The position numbers and the translations under genes are program-made. Positions 12,016 through 23,090 of a stretch of 64,000 nt of DNA are shown here, piece by piece (position 1 is the stretch's first letter; each line of letters opens with the position of its first letter). Location: assembly GCF_032854445.1 (NCBI RefSeq), contig NC_088303.1, positions 23,725,265 to 23,789,264 on the forward strand, in the 5' to 3' direction. The notes below the pieces were generated by a model that worked only from the letters and a program-made list of their open reading frames with translations, was not told the origin of the DNA and did not search any database. This DNA is from Liolophura sinensis. Its lineage: Eukaryota > Mollusca > Polyplacophora > Chitonida > Chitonidae.

Positions 12016-12501
12016 AAAAAGTACTACATTGGTTTAGCATGCCCTATACCATCTATGATGTTCGTATGACGCTGCGCACATACAGTGTATCTGTAAAACC
12101 TTTAGTGACGAGACATACTGACGGGTCAGAGTCCTCCAGACGCTACAAAACGTCCACATGTTTTGAAACCTGTTTTGTACCTGACCCAGACTATCCAATT
12201 TTGTCAATACATAATAACATTAGCCGTATGTCCGGTAAATACCCGTATTGAAATAAATAAGTCGTATTGTATAAGTCGTCTTATATACCAGACCTAGTCC
12301 ATAAAGCCGACAGAACGAGGAATTGCCAATGTAAGACTTCAACAAATTGCTTGTCTGTAAAGTACCTCATTGTGTGGTTTCACTGCGTGGGGTGAGGTTC
12401 ATACACTTTCTGCACGATGATCTATGAGACCAGACGTTGTTCCATAATGAGCACGACGGCCTGTGTTAAATAATCAATAGTAATTACGATGCCTTATAAG
12501 A

Positions 12502-12860
12502 TAGTGAGTGAGTGAGTGCTTGGGGTTTAACGACGACGAAGGAATCCTTAGGGTGTATGTAATGCACCTCCTTGTTGCAGGACGGATTTCCACCGCTTTT
12601 TCATCTAGTGCTGCTTCACTGAGAGAACTTACCGAAGGCAAGTAAGCCGCTCCACTGTGAGAACTTACCGAAGGCAAGTAAGCCTCCCCACCCAAGCTAT
12701 TATACTGATATGGGTCAACCAGTCGTTGCACTATCCCCTTCCTGCTGAACGCCATGCGTTACAGCTTCCTCTTTTATAGTCTTAGGTGTGACTCGACACA
12801 GGGTTGATCCTGGATCTACCGCTCCTAAAACGGACGCTCTACCAACTGTGCTATCCGGTT
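12502..12860 (-). repeat. SINE family B with tRNA-like head
   Basis: Read on the minus strand, a tRNA-like head ('ggatagcacagttggtagag', 'ggtagatccaggatcaaccc') at 12859-12785 leads into a private spacer and then the B body and the tail 'ttaaaccccaagcactcac' at 12502. A short stretch near 12620-12680 ('ttaccgaaggcaagtaagcc') is duplicated. Confidence 0.8.
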
Positions 12861-14477
12861 ATATAAGATATTGAGCTCAATTTGAAATGACTGATTAACA
12901 AATTATCAACATATACATGTAAGTTTATTTGGTTATATTATTACCTAAATTGACATTCGCATATAAATTTTGCTAGCACAAGAAAACTGGTGTGGGCAAT
13001 TAGCTGTCCACACAATAACCAACAGCTATAGAAGCTAACAGAAACTAGACGAATTTGCAAGCGTCCGTTGTTCTTGTACGAACACGTATTGTATGTTAAC
13101 GTCTGTGGTTATAGGCATGGAACTGGATAGGTTCCGGAGCAGAAAGCCGTCGTTCTTTGCAGTTAAATATTGCAATTATCACTGGATGCGAACATAGACC
13201 CAATGCTGCAGGATGCCATACTTAAGTATCAGGACCCTTGTAACCTCTCTTGTTCCATGCCATTCGGGTGATGCGTTAGGACTAGTGATGCCACAGAGAC
13301 TTTCAAGAGGCAACATAAAAAGAATAGGACTACTGATGTCACAGACTTTCCAGAGGCAACATAAAAAGGAATTTTAAAACAAAGATTATGGTTTAAAAGA
13401 GAAATGAAGAAGGTTATGTCAAAATACGAAAAAAATATATTACAAATGAGATATATTTTATATCTCTTGACAACCAGCACACTTTGATTCCAAAATTTAG
13501 GAAACGTTGTGAAAGACGAACTTACTGGGATGTTAGAACCAGCTTAGCGCCCTCCAGTTGGGCTCTTTGCTTCACATTGTTTTGACAGCTATAACTGCAG
13601 GCTACTTAATTTCCGGACTGACCGCTGGAACCTTAACAAACTAGTTTAACCTCTGAGTCGAAACAGACATTCATATAGCAGCCGTCAACAAATTAGGACC
13701 TTCCAGGTCAACAACCATAAGGCCAATTCTCAAAACGACGTATAACACAAACCACCAAAGAACTAAGGAAGTACATAAAGTACGAAAATAGGACGGAATC
13801 ATTCAAAGAGAAGCAGTCAACAGTTTTCAATAAACATACGCAAGGTACGTTCCAAACAACTGAGTGAAATCAGTATTAACATTGTATACTATGCTAGAAT
13901 ATCAGTTGGCGATAACAAAATATATATGTCAGCTGCACTTTGATTGAAACTGTTCATATATCCAACGTGGCGATCTAATCCAGCACGATGAATATACAGC
14001 CCCTTGCCCCAGGTAAAGCGGAATTAGACACAATCATGAGGCACAGCGTCAGAGATGCTGGACGCTCTGTCTATATATGCCTTCAAGAGAATTATACTCG
14101 TTGTACACTCAGTCACAACCATAGCCATTTGTATGTTAGGACACATCCCAAAGTGAATATTAAAGATTAAAAACAAAATGTCTCATATTAGAATAGGGCA
14201 GACCTTTCACAAAATAACAGCCTCGTCTGCACGTGTTACCGTTTAAGAAAAGTTTCTAAAATCTATAAAGCGGTTTACATTCTTACTTTATGAAAAGAGT
14301 CAGAGAGGGCTTCGTACTCTGATATATAGGATGTGGTTTTGATGGCAATTGATTGCTTTTTCTTGCAAAACTCTCATCCAACTGCTTGACGTAGTCTCAA
14401 CTTGTGATATGAATCAAATTCAAAATGTCTCTAAAGCAATACAAGCGGAATGATAAACATCCATAAGGAAGACATAT
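12861..14477. other. No gene seen; two old dispersed repeats
   Basis: 13525-13650 resembles 10797-10935. About 13700-14060 resembles 52770-53080 in the same orientation ('gcggaattagacacaat' against 'gcggaattggacacaat'). Neither could be assigned to a family, and no exon is supported. Confidence 0.45.
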
Positions 14478-14545
14478 TTTATTGGTGCTAAACACCGCAT
14501 ACTAACGAATTTTCACTTATATGACGGCGGTCATGCAGTCTCATG
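14478..14545 (-). repeat. SINE family A, 3' fragment
   Basis: 'attggtgctaaacaccgcat' and 'cttatatgacggcgg' are the reverse complement of the family A tail. Confidence 0.65.
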
Positions 14546-17500
14546 GTTGAAGGATACTGAATTTGCACACCCCACGGCACTGTTAAAGAAGCTGGCCATA
14601 CCAAACGGTTTATGTTTAGTCGTCTACATCAGCCACGATTCCACAAACTAGACACTTGTATCTCTGTGGCTCGATTCCACATTAGGTAATTATGATAATT
14701 ACGAATGCATCTTTTAGGGTACAAGGGAGACTACTCTGGTTTTGTCGCCATCACGCTGATGGGGCGACGCAGCATAAATACTCACCATTGGCGATAATGT
14801 TTTGGGTTTCTCGCGCTTGAATCGAGAGGGGATAAGAATCAAGTGTCGTGTACGGATTTGTCACGGTTAGAGGCGGGAGGAAAATACTATGGAGACAAAA
14901 CGTATGCTTTATCTGTGATAACCAAGCAGTATATCTATGGTAAAGCATGGAGTCTTTCCAAGTCCAGATTCACGAGTCATTACTCACTTGACGAGACAAT
15001 GTTTAACTCAATAGCCAATTGCTCCAAATGGGAAATTCCTCCAAGTAATCTAGTTTACTCAGTGTTGTACATGTATTTAACAGCCTGTCTATAGCGTTCG
15101 GCAAGTTTCTATTGCCCAGTACGATATAGGGCACATGAGCCAAAACGAAATCTTGTGTACATTAATATAGACCTCCATGTACATATATACAAGCCAAGAT
15201 TAAGTAATGTATAGGTTCCAGGTAAAACTTAAGGTAAATAAGGCCATTCGTTGATATTGCCGATAGTTTAGAAGACCCTGGGCGCGCGCTTTAGAAGAAA
15301 ATATGATTCTTCTGGGTCCAACAGTGCAAGTTTACCGACGTTCAATGAGGAAGTAGAACACATCGACCTATAAAATGCATGGATTTATACATCGGATTTT
15401 GGTCTCAGGAGATTTGATATCCCCACTGAGTACCACCTATCTTCTTAGAGCAAAGCCAATTGATCTAAGCCAGGCCGTGCTAATCCAGACCCAAAGTCAT
15501 TCCAGATTATAAGGTCGCGATAATAGGTAACTTCCTTCCTCCCTTCCTTGCCAAACTCCATTTCGCGAAATGTATTGATCGCCTATACAGTTAAATTGGA
15601 TTAAGCTACATTGTCGCTCATTAGGCTATGTTAAGGTCTCTCGATAGGATAACGACAGAATACACCACACAACTTTCATGTATAAATTTAAAATAGTAAG
15701 GACAAAATATTACATGTAGCAACCTATTTGCCAAAGTTTTGAGGTGCAGCAACAAGTGTTTTATGAGCTTAAAAAAATCTTAACTTCATCAATCTAATAG
15801 TTCATTAATAAAAATACTTTTGTTCTACGATAACCATGCATGCATGAAAATAAATATAACTGTACACCTGCAGCTAAGTCGATGTGCCATATACGGAAAA
15901 TACGAATGCAACATGTTTATCACACACTTGTGAATGTATACGAAGTTTACATTTGGAACGCCCTAATTCTCAGGGATGTTTAATGGAGTGTGTAAACTAC
16001 AAGTTTACCTTGTCTGCATTTAATCGTCCTTCGTTTTCATGCTTAATTACTTTCAACTAAATTCGTGCGAGACATGGGCCTATGTAAGTTGTGCTTATTT
16101 TAAAACGGCTGTGGCAAAGTTAAGGCACCTGCATACTGATGTACTATAAGAGCAGTCGAGTAACAGCAAATACGTCATTCAGCTCATAAAGCCGAACGTG
16201 CTTTCTACCGGGCATTCGCCGCTTTCTCCGTTCGCATTTTATAACTGCCACCACTAACAAGTTTTGTGCAGAAATCTTGAACAACGCCGAAGTCATTGTG
16301 GTCATGGTTATGAGGTATGAAATGATATCAGAAAGCATAAAAACGCTCTCAATCTTTGCTTCCAATAATTGTTTATACTCTTGCATGGTTCTAGCCAACA
16401 CCTGAAACAACTTAATTGATGAAATTTTGTACAGAAATTTTGAACAACGCCAAGGTCACTTGAGTCATGGTGATGAGCTTGAGTTATGCAGGAAAACACA
16501 AAAAGTCTATATCATTCCTTTCTATTATTACTTATACACATGCATTCTCTTTATTAGGAGTAAGCACATGGTTATAACGGACATCTGAAATAGTTTTATT
16601 GATGAACGCTGATTTACAGCATGTCCGAACGAGGGCACCAGTGGTGAGGCTGGGATGGTCCAAACAAACCTACGCGGGTCGCCGTGGCTATAAAAGTGAT
16701 AGACATCACGCAACGTTGGTTCATGCTTAAGGCTTATGTTCTTTAGCTAGCTACATGTCAAATTCGACTAAATTCGGTCCAGCAGTTCTGGGTCTATCGC
16801 TCGGTGTATTGTTCGCTACAGTGTCAAAGTATTGACAATTAACGTTTGGTTATTTTAATTTGGAATTTGGCGCCTGACATAGTTCTGCAAGCTACGGAAC
16901 GCCTTATATGCAGATAGAAGATGGTCAGGTAAAATGTGCAGGTCGCCGTCTCAACGATGGCTGTTGGGTCTGTCCTATATTAACATGCTTCGAGGCGTGT
17001 TCAGTCCATGACCAATTAGTTTGAACGATCCAATGCAGCCCCGTAAGATCTCGGTAAAGTTCAGATTCCGTCTTCAAAAGGCGATAACTTGAAAAGTAAT
17101 TTGGGGAATTAATACCAACAAAGCACATGCACATTTTTATATCATATACTACATGTTTCCAAAGCGTCAGTAAAATTAGTTGTAAGGTATAAGCTAAGAG
17201 TTGCTTTGAGTTCAAAAGAAGATAAATAGGAAAATAGTTCATATTACCAAGATCCAGCCTAAAATTATAGGTGATGCATCCTTACACACAAAAGCTGTTC
17301 AGATGGAAATAAATCCAGTCGTAATTGATGTACCAACACAATACAAAATCAACCTATGCATCTATACATGTACCATGGTATAAAGTACCGAGAAAGTCCG
17401 TCCAAAAGGAATAAAGACGGATCCGCGACCATTTGGACATACACGCAGATCGACATATCTAGTGTAAAAACATCTACTGACATTCTATTTGTGAGGTTTC

Positions 17501-18570
17501 AACTGTGAGTGGGACGTGCTCCCTTACCAGAAAAACACAGGTCATGCAACTGTTCTTTATCCGCTCATTAGCCCATTCATTATCATATATCACTCAGCAA
17601 TGCTAAACAGCCTAGCAGGGTGTCAGACCAGCGAGATCTCGCACCTGCCTGTCACAGGAGGCGTCGTCTTCCGTTTTTTCCAGATTTAGTCCACAATGTA
17701 TTTTTAGCTCAACCAAATGTATGTTTTCTCAAGATTGTTAGCGCTTCTTTCATTTACGAAGCACAAATGTGCTCCAACACGCTAAGATGAAACCAATTAC
17801 AACACTGTTTTCTAGTTAGTGTAAGTTTGAATGGATCTTCGTTCGAGTTCTCCAATCCCCTGCATGTTATTTTTTTTGTGATACCAGAAGATCTAGGTAG
17901 GAAACCGCGTAGTAACTTTTAAGAACGTGACCATGAAGAACAATCTGGTCTACAGTAAAATTTACATAATGTTGATGACCAAAAGGTTTCTTCTTGACTG
18001 AATATTAACACCTGCATATGCGGAAATTGCTGATTTACTTAGTTTCAGCTTGGTTATTGAGTGTTTTATATTGAAGAAAACAGGAAGGTAAACGATTAGA
18101 ACCGACGCCACTAGGCTTCATTCATATGATGGTATAGGTCACCTTTCTTGCCACTTGTCTGGTAATTATAAGTTCAGACGAAATTATCTTGTGGCTAATC
18201 GATATATGTTGTATGGATATATTAAACAAGATTTTCAATGCATATTGTGAAAATCCCAAGTATATATCCATTGGAAACACGCTCGCCACTACATGGCTGC
18301 AGTATATCTGAAGTGGCTTCCCAATGTATTTAGCAGTACGGCCATATCAGATTCTAATTAAAAAATACGTTAATGAAATTAATTATCGTCGTGTTCAAAT
18401 GATACATTAATTAAATGTGGCAAATCTGTGTACAGAACGCATTTAAATGAAATAGTTTCTTCAAAATTTAAGGGCAGATTTACTCGACGGGCTAACCTGT
18501 ATACAGGTTCTGTTAAAATGAAGAACACAAGAACTAAAGCTCGTGTAAATTACAAATAAGTAAATGTTTT
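14546..18570. other. No gene seen; one diverged tandem duplication
   Basis: About 16255-16390 and 16420-16545 are diverged copies of one ~165-bp segment (shared 'tttgaacaacgcc', 'gtcatggt'). An 83-codon frame at 14843-15094 has no domain or splice support. Nothing else stands out. Confidence 0.45.
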
Positions 18571-18579
18571 TATGTTAAG

Positions 18580-19060
18580 AACCATATTATTCATGACGGA
18601 ACAGGACACATTCATAGCTCGAGAAGTGAGACACCAGATGACTTCTGGCCACCCCTACAGTTATCCTGGTTGCACGGAAGACAATGTGGTTTTGAAGGGC
18701 AGTCAGTGTCTTGGATTTCAGGTGATCCCTGGTCCCCCGGGAGAAGGGACGCAGCCATCAGATTACACGGTAAGGCAGAAACCTCTCGGGGAGTATCTAC
18801 ATAAGGTCCCACTCGACTCGGAGATACGATCCGTGCTAAACGTGCAGTTGGGGGCTGTCTGATCTGATAATACAGCAGACAGGTTAATCTTCGGGGGAGG
18901 TCCGATGGTGCAGGATGAGTCAACAGGGCTACTGGTTGCGTGTGTCCACGGTTCCCCGTACGCCGGTAATGTACAGGATCGGCCAGTCTGTCCAACAACC
19001 GTGCCTTGACTTCGTGATGACTCAGACAGGATTGACGTTAAACAGTTTACTTTTGCGACT
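18580..19060 (+). other. GC-richer, repeat-like island of unknown type
   Basis: The base composition is clearly more G/C-rich than the flanks, with 'ggtccccc' and 'cgggggaggtccgatgg'-type runs. Both strands hold partly open frames (96 codons +, 128 codons -) without any recognisable motif. It may be an unclassified mobile element or a decayed exon cluster. Confidence 0.3.
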
Positions 19061-20286
19061 GCTTTCTCTTAAAAGTAAAATGAAAAAAAAAAATCAAAAA
19101 ATTAGGTTCATGGTTCCATGGTGGTATATATGTTCTATATTTACCTCCATGATGATTAGGTAACTTGGACTGATCAGGGTAACAAATCGACCATAGTCGG
19201 GTTATTAACTTAAAGCGGCAGCGGAAACAGGAAAAGCCGGATTCCAACACATCACCTAGTTGTTCAAGAGCTGGATAGTTGCAGTGATCCAGCGATTTAG
19301 AAGACAACAAATAAACAAGCATAACTTGAGTTATCTTGGTAGAGGGGTGATAACAAAGCTAAATTTTTTCTAACGTAAAAATCAGCCTTTAATCAAGAAT
19401 TCCTTAGAGGCCATGGGATGCGCCATGTTAGACACGATACGTGTTACTCTTACCCCACGGTCATACGATGAGAAGACAAAAATATGGTTCGTGTAACGTA
19501 ACTGGAAACAGGATTTATATTTTAGCCCTTTGACCGTACAAGGTCGTCAGTAACTTGCCAAACTTCGATGGTATTCCAGTACCTAGACCTGTATTACCTC
19601 CCCTGATCTGACAACATCAGAGGTTCCTCATTCGAGATCACGTGCCTTTGCACGTGATACTACGGTACGGGACAAGGCTCGTGTATAGGTAGGACACAGA
19701 CCCCATTACAACTTCCATTTTTCGCGAATGTAATTCTGTGTATTTTAGGGTGTAAAGTATTTTTATGCTGCCAGCCTACCGTTTTTGGTGTGCGGGTGCA
19801 TGCTTGGTATCAAAATAATGGAAATTGTCTAAGCTTTGAGCAGGTATGAGTTTAATGATGAAAGTATGAATTCTGGGGAGAGGACACATGGAGACAGGTG
19901 GTAATGAGGCTGCGAGTTACGCCCCTTGGCGTTGCTAGGCACCCCTCCAGCTGCCGACATAGAAAGGTCCAGATTTTGACGGTCAACCTACGTTAAGATT
20001 TTTATGGCTTCTTTCTAACAGGCTGGGCCAGGTATGCACCAAAGCTTATTGGCCACGTAATGTTTGGGACTGAGCTACAGCGCTAAACGTTAACATTGTC
20101 TCTTATGGAAAACTAATGGGGGGTCTGTGACCAGGTGGGCGTCATCAGCACAGAGACTTCACCCCAAATTTAGGGATAAATGGTACAAAAATCAAGCACC
20201 TACCTGTATCTGGATTAATCAAAACATCCAAAATAAAAATGAACTATTTACTCCCGTATTAACTAATGGATATTAAGTTATTCAAC
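19061..20286. other. No gene seen
   Basis: Degenerate SINE-like phrases occur around 19540 ('ggtcgtcagtaacttgcc'), but no boundary can be set. No exon is supported. Confidence 0.4.
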
Positions 20287-20568
20287 ATGGCGGCACCTAC
20301 GAAAGACAGCGTGAAAATAAAGTTCGAAAAAAATAATCGCGTATGCCAAGGCAAGCGGTAGATTTTCCGTAGAGTTGAAGGCAAAACAGGTCCACGTTCT
20401 TCGTGCGGTATATGATAAAATAGATGTCATTGCAGTCTAATCGACTGGGTATGGTAAAAGACCCGTATATCAGCTTATGCTTCGGGTCATCCTGCGTCAA
20501 GAAGACAGTGACGAACTCACGATAACTATTGCTGTATTCCCTCTGTATTCTGTTTTGCAAATCATGTG
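20287..20568 (+). pseudogene. RecQ-like DNA helicase, decayed first exon
   Basis: An ATG in good context (aacATGGCGGC) opens 24 codons beginning MAAPTKDSVKIKFEKNN. After a one-frame change near 20355 the strand reads FSVELKAKQVHVLRAVYDK, IDVIAV, a TAA where Gln or Pro would be expected, STGYGK followed by Arg, YQLMLRVILRQED, then TITIAVFPLYSVLQ. This is the Q-motif/Walker A/motif Ia run of RecQ-type helicases (usual form DVIAVxPTGYGKSLIYQL). The Walker A Ser/Thr is replaced by Arg. The segment ends at a consensus GTAAGT donor (20569), so it is a gene-type copy with an intron boundary rather than a processed one. The rest of the helicase is not visible downstream. The three lesions argue for a dead duplicate. 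The 129-codon open frame on the other strand is its shadow. Confidence 0.55.
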
Positions 20569-21826
20569 GTAAGTGTGTAAATATATTTAAATTGCTATGG
20601 TTCAGATTGAACACGGACGAAGATGATAATAATACCCACGAACGCCTGTAAATAGCACAATGCTCAACAGTTCGGTCCGTTCGCAATCACATCCCCAGAG
20701 TTACTTACATGAGGTGAAAGCAGTCATCTCTAATCAGTTGACGTAATGCACGAGCCTAGCTTTCGACGTCGCTGTTGTTAGCACGGCGCTCAAGTATATT
20801 AGAGATGTAATCTCAATGGAGACAATAGGTACATTGTTTTGGAATGAGGTTCCAGTACTGACGACCTCCATTGCCCAACATGACGCTGTTTCATTGGCTG
20901 AGATTTTCTCAGAGCAGTGGCGCAGAATTCAAAAGTTTAAACTGCCAGGGAGACGCTGACCGCTTGAAAATTCCCCCTGTTGGATGCATTGCTGTGCTAT
21001 GACAGGACCCATGCTCGGAGAGTGAGCCTTGCTTTGGCATTGACGGAATCCCTTCTGGTTTGACACATGTGATGGATAATGTAGGCTAACGTGAACATGA
21101 TGGGCAACAACCAGGACAATCTCACGAAATGTAATTGAGACAATTTTGCCTTCTTCAGGTAGGGAATAATTCCGAAAATAACTTATCCCTTTCCAATTGA
21201 ATAGATACCGCAATGTTATCCAAATACACCTTCAAACAATAAGCCCGTTTGGGTTGAACGGAATTAAATTCTCCTTTTTTTACTTTAAAATTTATTTCAC
21301 AGATTTGCACAGACCTATTTTAGCTTAAACGACACATGTTACGTCACGGAGGATGAATCTGATAACGATGATAGACTACTGCTGGTTGTACGCTGTGCGG
21401 CCATATGTCAGTAAGCGATTCCCAAAAGCCTTGGTTTATAAAAAGCTGACCTGAAAACGAGGGTGTCATAATTTAAACAGAGATTTACCAACAGCCAATC
21501 GAAAAGCTAGCTCGGAATCAAAGGCGGTGGTGTGTACTTGACCCTACATGTCAATCGGGTCAAGCGTCTGGACTAACTTCGATAGCTTACCCCGCGCACT
21601 ACGGTTTCCTCCATTCATAAATGTTAACCTTTGCCTTTGTATAAATGAAAAATTTTCAATATGGCAACAATCAAGTGAATAACTACATATATTACTAACA
21701 GGGCTTAATTATACCTAGACTGAAAACCTGAAAGGCCAAATAAGGCAAAAAAGAAAAATACATGTGACAGTGCATGAATATACAACAATGGCTGATTTGA
21801 ATTTGTGAGGATGTAACTACATGTAC
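20569..21826. other. No gene supported; weak open stretch
   Basis: On the + strand about 20747-20957 is open for some 70 codons (includes STALKYIRDVISMETIG) but has no recognised motif or splice site. The terminal exon or exons of the minus-strand transmembrane gene may lie here or further left; I could not place them. Confidence 0.3.
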
Positions 21827-23090
21827 TTGCCTCGTTCTTTGCTTAGTTTTTACCCTCAAATTCTGGAACAACTCAGCAAAGTTTGTGTCGCCATTCGGGT
21901 CGGTAGACTGGAAGGGGTCAAAAAATGGATCTAGAGAGATGTTACATTGAATTTCCCCCTGGATCTCTGGATCTATAGGGTCCAAATTCGGGATGACCAC
22001 ATGGTCAGTCGTTACAGCACACGACTGATTTCTATCCACAACTCCTTCTTTCACTGTTTCTGGGTAAATCGGCTTTACAGTTTGTATTGTGGTACTACTT
22101 GTTGGATAAATGACAGCTACATTTTTTTCACCTTCAGATTCCAACCGTGGCTGACACGAGGACGAGGCATCTGTAAGTACAGAAGACGCCGTTAAGTTAT
22201 TATATGTAAAGCGATTTGATGTAGGCCTGCTGCACAGCATGTTCATGGATCTATATGAGCCGTTTCGAATGCTCGGTACTTTCCGTTTTGGGGTGTCCAG
22301 CGCTACGTTACTGCGCGACTGATTTGAATAATACCACCTGTTAGGTCGACTGTAAGTAGAGTTGTTTGATGAGCGATCTGTTGTCACATCGCTCTTGAGG
22401 GAACACCCATCAGTTAACGGCATGGGTTTTAAACGTGTCTCCAGTGAAGACGTAGACGGACAATAGTAAGCGGTGTTTTGACGAGAAGCCTTAAGGTAAC
22501 GTCTTAGTATGGAGCGACTATTACCGCTCTCCTCTCCGGATTCAGAACTTTCGCTGCTGGAACTAACGCTGGTTGACGACGAAGATGATGTAGTTGTGTT
22601 TGATGTGTGTTGTGTTTGCGATTCAGTGTTCGCTGATGTGCGGTGGAAGTTGAAGTCGAACTGGATGTGTTCCCAGAACTTGTCCCTGAATTGCGATAGG
22701 AAGATTTCTCACTTTTATGATTTGTATTTGCGTTATCAGAATGTCTGCTTGACTGGGCTGACGCCGTGTTATTTTCCGATTCGCTTTTCGACAAGTCCGA
22801 GGTGTTTGCCGGCATGTATCCGTAATTTGCCCACGAGTCTTGAGACTTTGACAGCTGTTTCGACAATGGTTGATACAAGACGTTGTTGTTGTTCCATTCA
22901 AACTTCGGGAAAATGGCACCAATACCTCGGCTGGTCTTGAGGTTTGGGGGTGCGTTGACGTCTCCGTCAAAATCTACCTGTCTCAATGGAGAGTCAGAGA
23001 GAATGGCTTCTGACGAGGACTCGTCGCAGGACACAGCCAGAGCGTCTCTAGAAGTCACCACGATCAGCTTACTCTCTTTTGGGGCTATCA
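21827..23090 (-). CDS. Exon 11: Ser-rich cytoplasmic tail with frame change
   Basis: Follows TTGTTGCAG in phase 1 and reads [16 protein letters not shown], then about 150 Ser/Asn-rich residues. In this frame it stops at 22504. Near 22640 the protein-like reading moves to another frame (equal to losing one base) and goes on as a Ser run, [17 protein letters not shown] and more than 200 further residues, including [10 protein letters not shown], down to a CAA/GTACAT donor at 21826. The two DPF motifs (about 21903-21940) are of the AP-2 adaptor-binding type. Either the sequence carries an indel, the allele is truncated, or the downstream part is not translated. Further exons to the left are possible. 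Confidence 0.65.

Noticed and set aside
14843-15094. 83-codon + strand frame as a gene
   Set aside because: No signal peptide, domain, splice site or repeat of the frame elsewhere; length is within chance for this composition.
16925-17242. 105-codon minus-strand frame
   Set aside because: No recognisable motif or supporting splice signals.
20297-20686. 129-codon minus-strand open frame
   Set aside because: Antisense to the helicase-like exon, where the + strand shows helicase motifs and a splice donor. The minus frame has no recognised motif.
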